Positions 45,829-56,248 of a DNA stretch of 64,000 nt are shown in pieces. The stretch is from Anisus vortex (lineage: Eukaryota > Mollusca > Gastropoda > Planorbidae): NCBI GenBank assembly GCA_949126835.1, contig OX421506.1:27913441-27977440 (forward strand), in the 5' to 3' direction. Each line of letters opens with the position of its first letter. The first letter of the stretch is position 1. The notes under the pieces are model-generated. The model was given only the letters and a program-made list of their open reading frames with translations, did not search any database and had not been told where the DNA came from. Made by a program: the position numbers and the translations under genes.

Positions 45829-47358
45829 ATGTAAATTTATGGGTGTAAATATAATCTATGGATAACCTATTGGAACTTGTATGTAAATGTATGGGTGTAA
45901 ATATAATCTATGGATAACCTATTGGAACTTGTATGTAAATGTATGGGTGTAAATATAATCAATGGATAACCTATTGGAACTTGTATGTAAATGTATGGGT
46001 GTAAATATAATCTATGGATAACCTATTGAAACTTGTACGTAAATGTATGGGTGTAAATATAATCTATGGATAACCTATTGGAACTTGTATGTAAATTTAT
46101 GGGTGTAAATATAATCTATGGATAACCTATTGGAACTTGTATGTAAATGTATGGGTGTAAATATAATCTATGGATAACCTATTGGAACTTGTATGTAAAT
46201 TTATGGGTGTAAATATAATATATGGATAACCTATTGGAACTTGTATGTAAATGTATGGGTGTAAATATAATCTATGGATAACCTATTGGAACTTGTATTT
46301 AAATGTATGGGTGTAAATATAATCTATGGATAACCTATTGGAACTTGTATGTAAATTTATGGGTGTAAATATAATCTATGGATAACCTATTGGAACTTGT
46401 ATGTAAATGTATGGGTGTAAATATAATCTATGGATAACCTATTGGAGCTTGTATGTAAATGTATGGGTGTAAATTGGAACTTGTATGTAAATTTATGGGT
46501 GTAAATATAATCTATGCATAACCTATTGGAACTTGTATGTAAATGTATGGGTGTAAATATAATCTATGGATAACCTATTGGAACTTGTATGTAAATGTAT
46601 GGGTGTAAATATAATCTATGGATAACCTATTGGAACTTGGATGTAAATTTATGGGTGTAAATATAATCTATGGATAACCTATTGGAACTTGTATGTAAAT
46701 GTATGGGTGTAAATATAATCTATGGATAACCTATTGGAACTTGTATGTTAATTTATGGGTGTAAATATAATCTATGGATAACCTATTGGAACTTGTATGT
46801 AAATGTATGGGTGTAAATATAATCTATGGATAACCTATTGGAACTTGTATGTAAATTTATGGGTGTAAATATAATCTATGGATAACCTATTGGAACTTGT
46901 ATGTAAATGTATGGGTGTAAATATAATCTATGGATAACCTATTGGAACTTGTATGTAAATGTATGGGTGTAAATATAATCTATGGATAACCTATTGGAAC
47001 TTGTATGTAAATGTATGGGTGTAAATATAATCTATGGATAACCTAATGGAACTTGTATGTAAATGTATGGGTGTAAATATAATCTATGGATAACCTATTG
47101 GAACTTGTATGTAAATGTATGGGTGTAAATATAATCTATGGATAACCTATTGGAACTTGTATGTAAATTTATGGGTCTAAATATAATCTATGGATAACCT
47201 ATTGGAACTTGTATGTAAATTTATGGGTGTAAATATAATCTATGGATAACCTATTGGAACTTGTATGTAAATGTATGGGTGTAAATATAATCAATGGATA
47301 ACCTATTGGAACTTGTATGTAAATGTATGGGTGTAAATATAATCTATGGATAACCGAT
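45829..47358. repeat. 52-bp minisatellite, about 29 copies
   Basis: Unit TGTAAATGTATGGGTGTAAA + TATAATCTATGGATAACCTA + TTGGAACTTGTA. Two unit types, ATGTATGGG and ATTTATGGG, are interleaved. One copy near 46470 lost about 30 bp between TGTAAAT and TGGAACT. It is not related by sequence to the 52-bp array at 20745. Copies are very similar, so it was homogenised recently. Confidence 0.95.
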
Positions 47359-47495
47359 TGGAAATATAAGACATATGTTGTTGTTTTTTTTCAAATGTAA
47401 ACTTCATGCTTTTCTTGTTTCTAATACTTTACCTACTTATTAGCATTAATTGTTGCAATATACATATTTTACTATTTCAATTATTTCCTAATCAG

Positions 47496-47630
47496 GTTTG
47501 TGTTCTGAATGTGTGGCCTAACGCAACAGTTTCTGGAAGTCCTAGAGAACATTTTACGATGATTAAAGTGCTCCAAACAGAAAATGTAAACAGCTATTTA
47601 AGCTATGAAAAATGTTTTCAGTTTTTATAG
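47496..47630 (+). CDS. Candidate terminal exon on the plus strand
   Basis: A good acceptor, TTATTTCCTAATCAG, precedes an open stretch VCVLNVWPNATVSGSPREHF and TMIKVLQTENVNSYLS that ends in TAG at 47628. An AATAAA follows at about 47636. It has one N-glycosylation site (NAT). The upstream exon was not found and no family is recognised, so it may be a chance combination. It lies inside an intron of the minus-strand gene, on the opposite strand. Confidence 0.3.
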   Translation, partial: VCVLNVWPNATVSGSPREHFTMIKVLQTENVNSYLSYEKCFQFL

Positions 47631-48065
47631 AAGAAAAATAAAATTACATACATAATTTAATAATTTTGTGATTGTTGAAATATCTATTGTAGGCCTAGTC
47701 ATTACTTTAATTGTTTTGTTTTGTAAAATTTTGATTGTAATACCTGATTTAATTATGTAGACATTCACAAAAGCTTTGTCACAAATTAACTTGGAATATA
47801 TAATATATTGTTAACATTTAAACAATAACATAGTCATTTTTAAGAATAACAAAATGATACAATATTCATGTATTTTCAAAATAATCTTTATGTTAATATA
47901 TTTACATTGTCTATTGTTATCTCACTAGATACTTCAAGAAGTAAATATAATTGCATCGTTTCATATATTTTACAAAGAAACTCAATGAACTATAATTAAT
48001 GTTTCATAAGAACTATTAATCATACACTAATAATAGGGCTTAATACTAATTTCTTTTTCAGAATA

Positions 48066-48153
48066 CTGCAATGGAATTCGGACAATTATTCATCTGCATT
48101 ATACAGCAAATTTATTTACATGCAGATGATTAATTATCCAAATTCCATTGCAG
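48066..48153. other. 33-bp near-perfect hairpin, pre-miRNA-like
   Basis: Arm 48066-48098 (CTGCAATGGAATTCGGACAA...) pairs with 48121-48153 with about three mismatches and a 22-nt loop. The size, about 88 nt, is typical of an animal pre-miRNA, but a tiny palindromic MITE would look the same. Confidence 0.5.
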
Positions 48154-48424
48154 CATTTTGATAAAAAGAAAAATAAAAACAAGGAGTATTTTGGGGGAGA
48201 ATTTACGTGTTTTTTTGTGACTTTGCCACGTGTTTTCAACGTGATTTCACGGTGTTTCCACGTTATTTCACCGGCCTTTACGTAATTTGTCACGGTGCTT
48301 TCACCGTAAAAAATTCACGTGAATTAAGTTTGCGAATAGAACCTTAAAAATAAGTGATTTCACCAAAAATCTGGTCGGGTTTCCATGTCTTTTTCACATG
48401 ATAAGACGTGTTGTGCCCGCTGGG

Positions 48425-48893
48425 CTAGTCCTACAAACACTCATATACTCCTACATACACACAAATAGTCATAAAAACACTCATATACTCCTACATACAC
48501 TCAAATAATACTACATACACTCATATACTCCTACATACACACAAATAGTCCTACATACACTAATATAAACCTACAAACACTCATATAATCTTACATACAC
48601 TCATATAATCTTACATACACTCATATAATCTTACATACACTCATATACTCCTACATACACACAAATAGTCCTACATACACTCATATAAACCTACAAACAC
48701 TCATATAATCTTACATACACTCATATAATCTTACATACACTCATATACTCCTACATACACTCAAATAATACTACACACACTCATATACTCCTACACACAC
48801 ACAAATAGTCCTACAAACACTCATATAATCCTACATACACTAATATACTCCTACATACACTCATATAATCCTACAAACACTCATTAACATAAG
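48425..48893. repeat. 20-bp minisatellite, about 23 copies
   Basis: Unit ACTCATATACTCCTACATAC with variants (AAATAGTCCTACATACAC, ATATAATCTTACATACAC). The matching intron in module 2 has only one unit-like stretch (CCCTACACTCATTTACATAA, 19066-19085), which suggests local amplification of ancestral sequence. Confidence 0.9.
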
Positions 48894-48973
48894 CCACATT
48901 TATTCCATTAAAATGGATTGATCGCTATATACTTTCTTTAATGGCTTACGTTAAATGACTAAGTTAAACTTAC

Positions 48974-49164
48974 TGCGACTATGTTGCTATAGTTGCTCTT
49001 TAATGCCTTTGTGAAATGTACTATCTTCCTTGTTTTATAATGGTCTGGATTCGAAGCATGGATAGTCCCAGTGAGGCTATACTTATCAACATATTCGAAC
49101 AATCCATCTTTACAAGTGTGTGTCTGTGTATAACCACCAAGAATCAGGATATTACCCATAATTC
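48974..49164 (-). CDS. Exon A, first exon of module 1
   Basis: 191 nt, phase 1-0, with acceptor TTCTATCTATTTAG and donor GTAAGTTTAA. It encodes IMGNILILGGYTQTHTCKDG, VDKYSLTGTIHASNPD and TRKIVHFTKALKSNYSNIVA. The phase fits the signal exon at 50750. NYS is a possible glycosylation site. The paralogue A' is 20250-20428. Confidence 0.77.
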
Positions 49165-49169
49165 CTAAA

Positions 49170-49830
49170 TAGATAGAAATATGATATATAAATACTTAGA
49201 GAGAAATATTTTTCAAAAAAAGGTAACATCACCTATTTTTATTAAGAAATTGTTTAATACCCTTTAACTAATAAAATTACATTACAATATATATTTTGAA
49301 ACGAAATTTTCTTGTAAAACCAATTACATTATTATGTGGTAAATACTAAATAACTGATTCTTGAAGAGATTTTAAACATTTAACTCCTTAAATCTGTGTT
49401 CGCTAGTTCAGGTTATAGAGCAATAGCTATTCGCTACTAGATCTACATTTTTCATAAAAAGTTATTTTAAATTAGCCATAGGTCTTTCAATAAGAGAATT
49501 GAAATTGTAAATGTATTCTTTGACGTACAGGCATTCTCTCAATGAATGGATCACTAAAAGATGGCGCCGCTAGTAAATTTCCCTTACAGCTAAAGTATAT
49601 CTCCAGGAAAAAAGAAGATTTGGGCCCCTTATAAATGATATGCTTCCGCAAAAAAAATGAACATGTCATACACAGGACACAAAACGATTGTCCTAAAAAA
49701 CAAATCAACAACGTCTTGGCAGCTCATGGCAGCCAAAATACAAGAAATTGAAATGAAATCGGGCACGTTGCCAGATCTGGCAGCCTGCCAATGATCATCT
49801 TGAAGGGGTGCAGTTTAAACTCTCGAAAAG
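49170..49830. other. Intron 1, no exon seen
   Basis: Gene-free. 49490-49830 is less AT-rich and holds short repeats (TTGGCAGCTCATGGCAGCC), possibly an old element, but I cannot place it. Confidence 0.4.
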
Positions 49831-49834
49831 AGGC

Positions 49835-50150
49835 ACAAAGAGTAAAGTAGTAATAATACATAAGGCATTAAACTATAATTTAGAAATACAACACAATAAC
49901 AGCCTGTTGCAAAGCTAAGATAAACATAAAGACAAAAACACTTTCCTTAACCCCTAATGCGAGAACAAATGCATATAACTACTCTTTCTTCCCGAGTGGC
50001 ATTCGGGCATGGAATGGGTTGGTTCTTGAACAAACAAGGAAAACAAGTAACTTAAAATCATTTAAAACATTAATAAAGATGCAGGACTAGACTCGGACCT
50101 CAGATGAGCGTAGGACGCAATAATCTTCTTTATAGAAGGAGTGTCTGTAA
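49835..50150 (+). pseudogene. LINE family alpha, 3' end
   Basis: The frame reads RAWNGLVLEQTRKTSNLKSF and KTLIKMQD near 50005-50085. The family 3' UTR (ACTAGACTCGGACCTCAGAT, GCGTAGGACGCAATAATCTTC) ends near 50150. 5' truncated and decayed. Confidence 0.6.
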
Positions 50151-50749
50151 TATATACGTCAAGTATTTGTTTCGAACTAATGATACAATTATCTTGGTAT
50201 GATTATACTTAATATCGAAACACGTTAAATAAGAAAGAAAATGCTAAAATAAGTTACACGTCCATGCGCTGAGCTATGACTATGACTAAAAACTTTTTTT
50301 AACCAAATTTCTAAGTGTCTTTTTTAGACTTTTTTTTTTTTTTTTTTTTGCATTTCATAAAAGTACATGAGAACACTGGGCTTATCTTGGGAAATAATTA
50401 AAAATCCTAATTGTCTTTATGTTGTTTGTTAGTTGTTTTTTTATTTTTAGAATTTATAAGAAAACGTAACTTGACACTGGAAAAAAAATGGAATGTCCGA
50501 ATTTGAAGAAAAGTGAATAAAAATGTCACGCATACAATTTATAAATCCATCATGTTTCTGGACTCGACTATCTGATTCTTTTTAAAACATTGTGTAAGAA
50601 ATTGACGTAGACCTATTTGTTTTTCATTATTAAAGTTTTGTGCTGGTTGTAATATTGTTTTCTGACTATCATTACACGATAGTATTAAGTGGCAAACGTA
50701 CCAAAAGTAGTTGCAATCATTCAATCAAAAATCAAATATAGTATTTTAC

Positions 50750-50798
50750 CTGTAATAAACAGGAATATGGTGCAGATGATCAAATAATTTGATCCCAT
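50750..50798 (-). CDS. Exon 1, signal peptide of the modular gene
   Basis: ATG at 50798 opens MGSNYLIICTIFLFIT, a short hydrophobic signal peptide, ending in phase 1 at the donor ACAG|GTAAAATA. Joined to exon A it reads on in frame. An acceptor-like TTTGTTTTCAG about 20 bp upstream of the ATG suggests a further 5' UTR exon. The start is chosen as the only ATG before the hydrophobic stretch. Confidence 0.65.
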
Positions 50799-50999
50799 TT
50801 TATCAATTGTAGGTAAAGCTGAAAACAAATTTAACAACTATATAAAACGATATATTACAATGTGTATGTAATGTAAATAATAGAGTTTATAAACATAATT
50901 TTTTTTATCGTACACTAGATAAAGTTATAAGGATATATATAATATCAAAATAAAATTATACTCAAAATAGAAATGTTGCTTTTTTTAGCAAAATAAATG

Positions 51000-51271
51000 A
51001 TCTTGTAATGTTGTGACAGGGGATGGTGTGCTCAGCAAGGTGCATGTTGTTGCGAGCCCTCTAGTCTCCGGGCAATGGTACTGTCCCTATGGGCACTTTC
51101 TACCCGTCAAAACACAATTGGCTTGTACTTTAGAGGCGTGATAGCCGAAGTATTCTTCTGAGCGCTATATTGTTTGCTGACCAATATGCGGATAAGCAGT
51201 TTTACACTCAGCACGTACACACACACATACAGGTAGGAAAATAATCCACAGAGACGCGTTGTTTATGAAGG
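51000..51271. repeat. Dispersed repeat related to 19180-19450, LTR-like
   Basis: Begins TGTAATGTTGTGACAGGGGA and shares ordered blocks with 19180-19450 (GTCTCCGG, TGATAGCCGAAG, AATAATCCACA). The hAT element at 51280 is inserted in it; the block continues after 53376 with TCGTTTATTGAAAC. Confidence 0.55.
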
Positions 51272-51734
51272 CATAAGAGCAGTGCCGGCTCATCCATATA
51301 GGCGAACTAGGCAGCTGGCTAGGGATCAAAATTTTGGGGGTCGCAAAATTTAGGATTTTTTTCCTTTGGGGATTTAAAAATATAAACTATATTAAAGTTT
51401 AGTGGTTCTGAGCGCTACTAGCATAGGCAGATAAATTACTAGGTAATGTAAAGCGAAGGGTATTTTACTTAAGGTGTCGTAGAAAATAGGAAAGTATGCC
51501 CTAATAGTACTTATTTTGCGCTGTGCGTGGCGGAGTTCAAAAAGGCAACCCCTCACTTCCCCCGGCCGATGGGAGATTTTGTGTTCTTACGTGCCATCTT
51601 TGACATTAAAACCTTCAAGTGGCACAAGATGGTCCAGTCGAATTAGTGCTGGAAGATATTTCTGAAGACACTTCTCTATAAGGATCTAGTGGCAGTATTG
51701 CGAAGGTAGAAGCAGTTGGGTTACTTAAAAATAT

Positions 51735-52600
51735 CGCAGACTTCAAGTTTATTGTTGCACTTGTCACATGGCACAACATTTTGTTTTAAGTACATATAAA
51801 TAATAAGATACTGCAAGAAAAGGACTTGAGTCCCAGAGAGCAGATAGTGACCTGTTATCTGGAAAAAAACGAAGATTTTTGGGTTACAGCTAGAAGTGAT
51901 TTAGACTTCAATCGAGTTCTGATTGATGCTAATGAAGTAGCAGAAGAAGTTGGAATAGAACCAGTTTTTAAGAAAGAGAAGGTCTGAATTTGAAAAAAGA
52001 AGAACATGTTTGATTACGAATCAACAGATGAATCTGTAAATATTGAAGGTGACCCCTCAGAAGGTTTCAAGATCCACTTTTATTTTGCTGCTTTAGACAC
52101 AGCTGCTAATGCGGTAAAAGAAAGATTTTCCCAGTTAAATAAAGTATCTGGTGTCATTGGATTTTTGTACAACATTCCTGACTTTAAAAACAAGACTACA
52201 TCAGAGGTAAAGTCGATGTGCAAAAACTTGGATAAAGCCCTAACAATCGAAATAGATGAAGGTTTGAATGAATCTGACATTGCTGATGTACGACAGTGTT
52301 CTGAACTAAGAGCAATTTCTCATCATCTCCGTGACTCAGTATCAAACCCTGAAGAGGTCCTAAACTACGTTTGCCAACAGAATCTTGAAAATGGATTTCC
52401 TAACATTTTTTTAGCCCTTCGTATTTTGCTTATGTAGCCACTTTCCATAGCTAGTGCTGAAAGTTTTTTTCAAATTTAAGCTAATTAAAACCTATCTGCG
52501 TAGTACAATGTGTCAGGTGAGACTTGCGAGTCTGGCGACCATTTAAATTAAAAGTTAGCAAGTCGGACTCAAAAGCCCTCATACAAGAATTTGCTAAGCA
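51735..52600 (+). pseudogene. hAT transposase C-terminal part (ZMYM1-like type), broken
   Basis: Pieces in order: FIVALVTWHNILF (51745), REQIVTCYLEKNEDFWVTAR (51830), RVLIDANEVAEEVGIEP (51910), then an open frame 52006-52437 with DIADVRQCSELRAISHH and the hAT dimerisation motif NGFPNIFLALRILL. After a TAG at 52435 the rest of that motif, PLSIASAES, continues. Stops at 51985 and 52435 and missing N-terminus make it non-functional. Confidence 0.78.
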
Positions 52601-53038
52601 GAAAGCAAGAAAAGTACCATTAGGGTTTTAGTCTTTCGGAGTGTAAAAAAGTAGTCTTTGTGTATTTTTTTTAAGTGTTATAAAAACAGAAAAACTATTT
52701 GTAATCTAACTGTTAGTTTCTGTTTGTTATGAACATAACTGTACATAATGCAATTATAAGACCTATAAACCCATATACCTAATGTTTAAACTGTGTGTTA
52801 CGGTATATAACTTTTCTAATACTAATTTAGATTTCTAATTATTAAATCTATTAGTCGTCAAAATAAAAGACTAAATGAAAATCCATTGTTACTTTTCATT
52901 CAACTGTTTTTACATATCCGAGTCATTAATCAAAGGTTATAAAATAAAATTCTTTGTTGGGCTATAACAATTATTAACAAAAACACATTTCCGAAGTTCC
53001 ATACCCGGCAGATCCCACCGAAGGCACTTTAATGAGGG

Positions 53039-53309
53039 CAGGACCGTATTTAGGATTGTGGGGGCCCTGTTTCCAAGGGTCCAATTTTAGTAGAGGCCCC
53101 CTTGTTGACTCGACCCTGCCAGTGTCAGTTAACAATCGTGATTTCCCATTCACAGTATGAGTATTTGTTCATTGTGCGCTTCTTCATCATCACTATTCTA
53201 ATTGCCGAAAGAAAAGACTAAAAAATTTATTTTGGAATGTGTGGGGGCTCCTTTTGTGTAGGGACCCTGTTACATAGGAACATGTGGAACATGCCTAAAT
53301 TCGCCACTG
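53039..53309. mobile_element. 271-bp hAT MITE nested in the hAT element
   Basis: Ends CAGGACCGTATTTAGG and CCTAAATTCGCCACTG, with the 8-bp target duplication AATGAGGG at 53031-53038 and 53310-53317. The interior is rich in GGGGGCCC-type sequence. Confidence 0.9.
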
Positions 53310-53681
53310 AATGAGGGCGCAGAATTTATTTTCGCCTCGGGCGTAAAAAGCCCTAGAGCCAGCCCTGCATAAGAGGTCGTTTATTGAAACTAATGAATTT
53401 CTTTTCATTCAAAGTGTCTTGTGTGAATAATCTGCTAACAATCAAGCTTATATAGTAACTATAAGACCGTGCCGATCGATCAAAGGCGTCTATAGAGAAC
53501 AAACATATTTAATATATATAAACAAACTCACTGTAATATATAATATATATATATATATATATTGATGATTATTGTCTCACTAAGTCACATACATGTATTT
53601 ATGCATTTACAGCACATTTATTTTTAGTACTGTAAAAAAAAGACAACTCAAGAGCGACAATAGGCCTAACCTTTTCAATAG

Positions 53682-53851
53682 GTCACGGGTAACAGATCCA
53701 TTGAACTTCCGGTTACTGTGTTTACAAAGGCAACCTTTATTGTAGAAACCATAGACTTTATTGCAACGCCAACATCAAGTTCTGGCCATTCAAAAAAGAA
53801 GAAAGGATATAAATATTTTTGTGAGGATTATGTTTTTAATATCGAAAGTGG
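53682..53851 (+). CDS. Candidate exon related to 14956-15170
   Basis: Acceptor CCTTTTCAATAG, then an open 170 nt, then donor GTAAGTATCC. It encodes RSIELPVTVFTKATFIVETI, DFIATPTSSSGHSKKKKGYK and YFCEDYVFNIES. The end GYKYFCEDYVF matches GYEYYYEDYVF at 14956-15170. No signal peptide here, and no following exon was found in the next 9 kb that I can connect with confidence. Possibly a divergent paralogue or a fossil exon. Confidence 0.42.
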
Positions 53852-54297
53852 GTAAGTATCCAAAAATAGTTTGATATGTTATTTTAACGTTTATTTTAAT
53901 TCTTATTACAAAAACTCAAATAAAAATGCGAATAATAAATAAGATTTCTTTATGCCATATTTAGAATACATTTAATGATTTAATTGAAAATCATTATTTA
54001 CAACGATACATGGTCAACTATAGGAGTAATAAAATGTAACCCTTTCATTTTTTTCTTAATCGCAGTAGGCCTACAACTAAAACACAGAACACGGGTATGT
54101 TTTGTTAGTAGACAATGACCGGAAATGTGGGTTTGTTTTTAACCTTTCAGGTTCACCAGACATGGGTAATCGTTAGGAATTGTCAATGAATGATCAAATA
54201 TAATAATATTAACAAATGCTAGTTTAAAACTACATTGAAGAAACTGTTGAAGCACAAATTATTTTTATAGAAAAATGTTATTAAATTTATCTAAATA
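53852..54297. other. No gene seen
   Basis: AT-rich sequence after the candidate exon, with no exon, element or repeat recognised. Confidence 0.4.
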
Positions 54298-54385
54298 TGG
54301 GGCACGGTTGCCGAGCGGCAGCGCGTTCGACTGGAGTTCCGAAGGTTCTTGGTTAGAATCCTGGTGACGGCTAAGATTCTATTGA
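54298..54385 (+). mobile_element. SINE head, truncated
   Basis: GGGGCACGGTTGCCGAGCGG and CAGCGCGTTCGACTGG repeat the first 85 bp of the SINE at 33478; the body and tail are missing. Confidence 0.75.
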
Positions 54386-54699
54386 AATAAAATACACAAA
54401 AATACCTACAAATCACACATTAAACTCAGAAGCTTAGCAGTAATCTCAAATGTAAATATGTAAACAATGTAATTTCTAAACAATAACATTAAAAACTTAA
54501 GGTCATACACTAAGTCAAGAAAAATGCAAGGCATAAATGACCAAAACAATTAAACCTATATTGACAATGAGACGAAAGCGGACATCCTCAAAACACATTA
54601 TACATTTTGTATTTCAACTCCAGGTGACATCTCAAATAATTTAAATAAAAGATAGGAAACATAATTATAGAAGAAAGAGGCATAAACAATTCTAAATAA

Positions 54700-55800
54700 C
54701 TTAAAAGCAAAACAAGCTTCTATCCAGATAAAATACCAGCAAGTATGCCTTAAAGGCCTAAATAATGAATTATAACCAATCTTTAAAATACTTTTTCAGG
54801 GATCTCTAAATCAGGGCAAAGTGCCAAAGAATGAAAAGTAGCAAATGTAAACATCCTTTTCATAAAAGGTAATAAATCTGATCTAAAGATTAAAACATCT
54901 AGACTCTAGACCTTTTCCCCTTACAAGCATTAAATGCAAATTACTATAACATAAAAATGTAAACTTGTACTGTAATCAACTATACCAAAATAATGCACTG
55001 TGCCCAAAAACTTCAATAAACATAGATCACATGAAACAAATAAATAGGTTATAAGAAAAGGATTGGGTAGTAATAACAAAATTGAGGCTAGGCATAGTTT
55101 ATAGTAAATTAAATACAGAAAAAGATAGTGAACCTTTACAAAAATAACATCATTAAAACATTAATAAAGATGCGAGACTAGACTCGAACCACGGATGAGC
55201 GTAGGACGCAAAAATCTTCTTTGTAGAAAGAGCGTCTTTAACTAAGTTAAGATAAGATTTAAAAAAATGTCTAGATCAATTACAGAAACGGTAGTCAAAC
55301 TGGAGTTTGTGTTCCACCTGGAAAATGTCAGTTTGCTAAGAGTATCAAACAACAAAGAAATAAATAGCCTAAATACAAACTTGGTGGGAAAGACCTAACC
55401 CAACCTAACTATACAAAATCCTTAGGAGTTATAATAAATCATCATGGAATCCACATATTAATGCAGTAATTAAACATTAAAACAAAACATATGGCTTCAT
55501 AGAAAGGAACTTTTACAAATATAATTTAAAAAAAACATTACAGAGATCTTTACTAGAATATGCATCTTTTTTATATGGGAGCCATCCATTAGAGAAGACA
55601 TTAATACATAGAAACAAATTCTGAAATTTTTTAGCTGCAAGGTTCATTACTAGTGAATATTTATAACTGAGAAGTGTAACCTCAATAGTTTAATTCTAAA
55701 TTTAGAAAGACTAGATGACATGAGGACAAAGAGTTATTTAGTAATGATGCATAACGCATTAAATTATAACCTTGAAATACAACACAATAACAATCTGCTA
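54700..55800 (+). pseudogene. LINE family alpha, RT region, strongly decayed
   Basis: Pieces read CLKGLNNEL and PIFKILFQGSLNQGKVP near 54750-54835 (the region before RT motif 1), then KSLGVIINHHGIHI near 55420, and YLVMMHNALNYNLEIQHNN near 55735-55795. A copy of the family's 3' end block (55150-55255) sits in the middle, so another member inserted into this one. Confidence 0.55.
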
Positions 55801-56240
55801 GGGTAGCTTCTGTGATTTAAGTGCCCTCTCGCACATTTGTCCGCCAGAAGGCGCGTTCCTTGGCAAGGTTCTCCCACGATTAGTGGTCGATGCACGCCAG
55901 AAGCATGTATTTTTTTCCATTTAAACCCCTGGCAAGTGCGACCTCTTTTCATTGCGCTACCTGCTATACAGCGGAGCTCTGGAGATACGTTCGGATCCCG
56001 TACTACCGACATGGCCTATCCACCGCAGGTACCTCTCACTCAGAATTTTGTTTATGCTTAGCTTGCTGCTTTTCAATTTAGATTATATCTGACCATTTTA
56101 TGTGGCGGAACTCACACAAGCATCTCAAGTAAGAACAATTGAGTTGCTTTGTTTGCTTAACGAGGTAGCGGTAGACCAGGTCTTTATCTTCCAAAGACGA
56201 GTGTACAGAGCACGCATGCAAGCTACACAGAGGTTGTTGT
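55800..56240 (-). pseudogene. LINE family gamma, decayed copy
   Basis: DNA matches 26918-27370 in the same orientation: TGCCCTCTCGCACATTTG, GACATGGCCTATCCACCGCA, GTACCTCTCACTCAGAATTT. The copy resumes at 59347-59384 (CACTCTTTGGTTGAGAC) and after 60356 beyond nested insertions. Confidence 0.65.
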
Positions 56241-56248
56241 CCTATGAG

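Larger units (their letters stand above)
12104..50798 (-). other. Multi-exon gene encoding a modular, secreted or surface cysteine-rich protein (5' part)
   Basis: Ten exons join without a frame break. Phases run: signal exon (ends 1), A (1-0), B1 (0-0), B2 (0-1), C (1-1), D (1-1), A' (1-0), B' (0-1), C' (1-1), D' (1-1). Coding length seen is 1480 nt, about 493 residues; no stop is reached before the window ends. Each module carries a Cys-rich A+B part and a Cys-rich C part joined by a short D linker. There are many NxS/T sites, fitting an extracellular glycoprotein. Both module borders have phase 1, the usual condition for exon-shuffled extracellular domains. The family is not recognised. Candidates to test are Ig-superfamily-like ectodomains of gastropod immune receptors or lectins. 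Exon B is split in the first module but not in the second. Confidence 0.78.
51280..53367 (+). mobile_element. 2.1-kb hAT transposon with decayed transposase
   Basis: CATAAGAG flanks the element on both sides (51272-51279 and 53368-53375). The ends CAGTGCCGGCTC and GAGCCAGCCCTG form imperfect terminal inverted repeats. Inside is a plus-strand transposase relic (51735-52600) and a nested hAT MITE (53039-53309). It lies between the first exon of the minus-strand gene and the plus-strand exon at 53682. Confidence 0.92.

Noticed and set aside
45829..47358. Regular 52-bp repeats as a possible regulatory or CRISPR-like array
   Set aside because: Units are contiguous and nearly identical with no spacers.
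48228..48320. Cluster of CACGTG and TTTCACGG motifs as an enhancer
   Set aside because: The motifs are spaced irregularly in what looks like a degraded short repeat; nothing ties them to a promoter.
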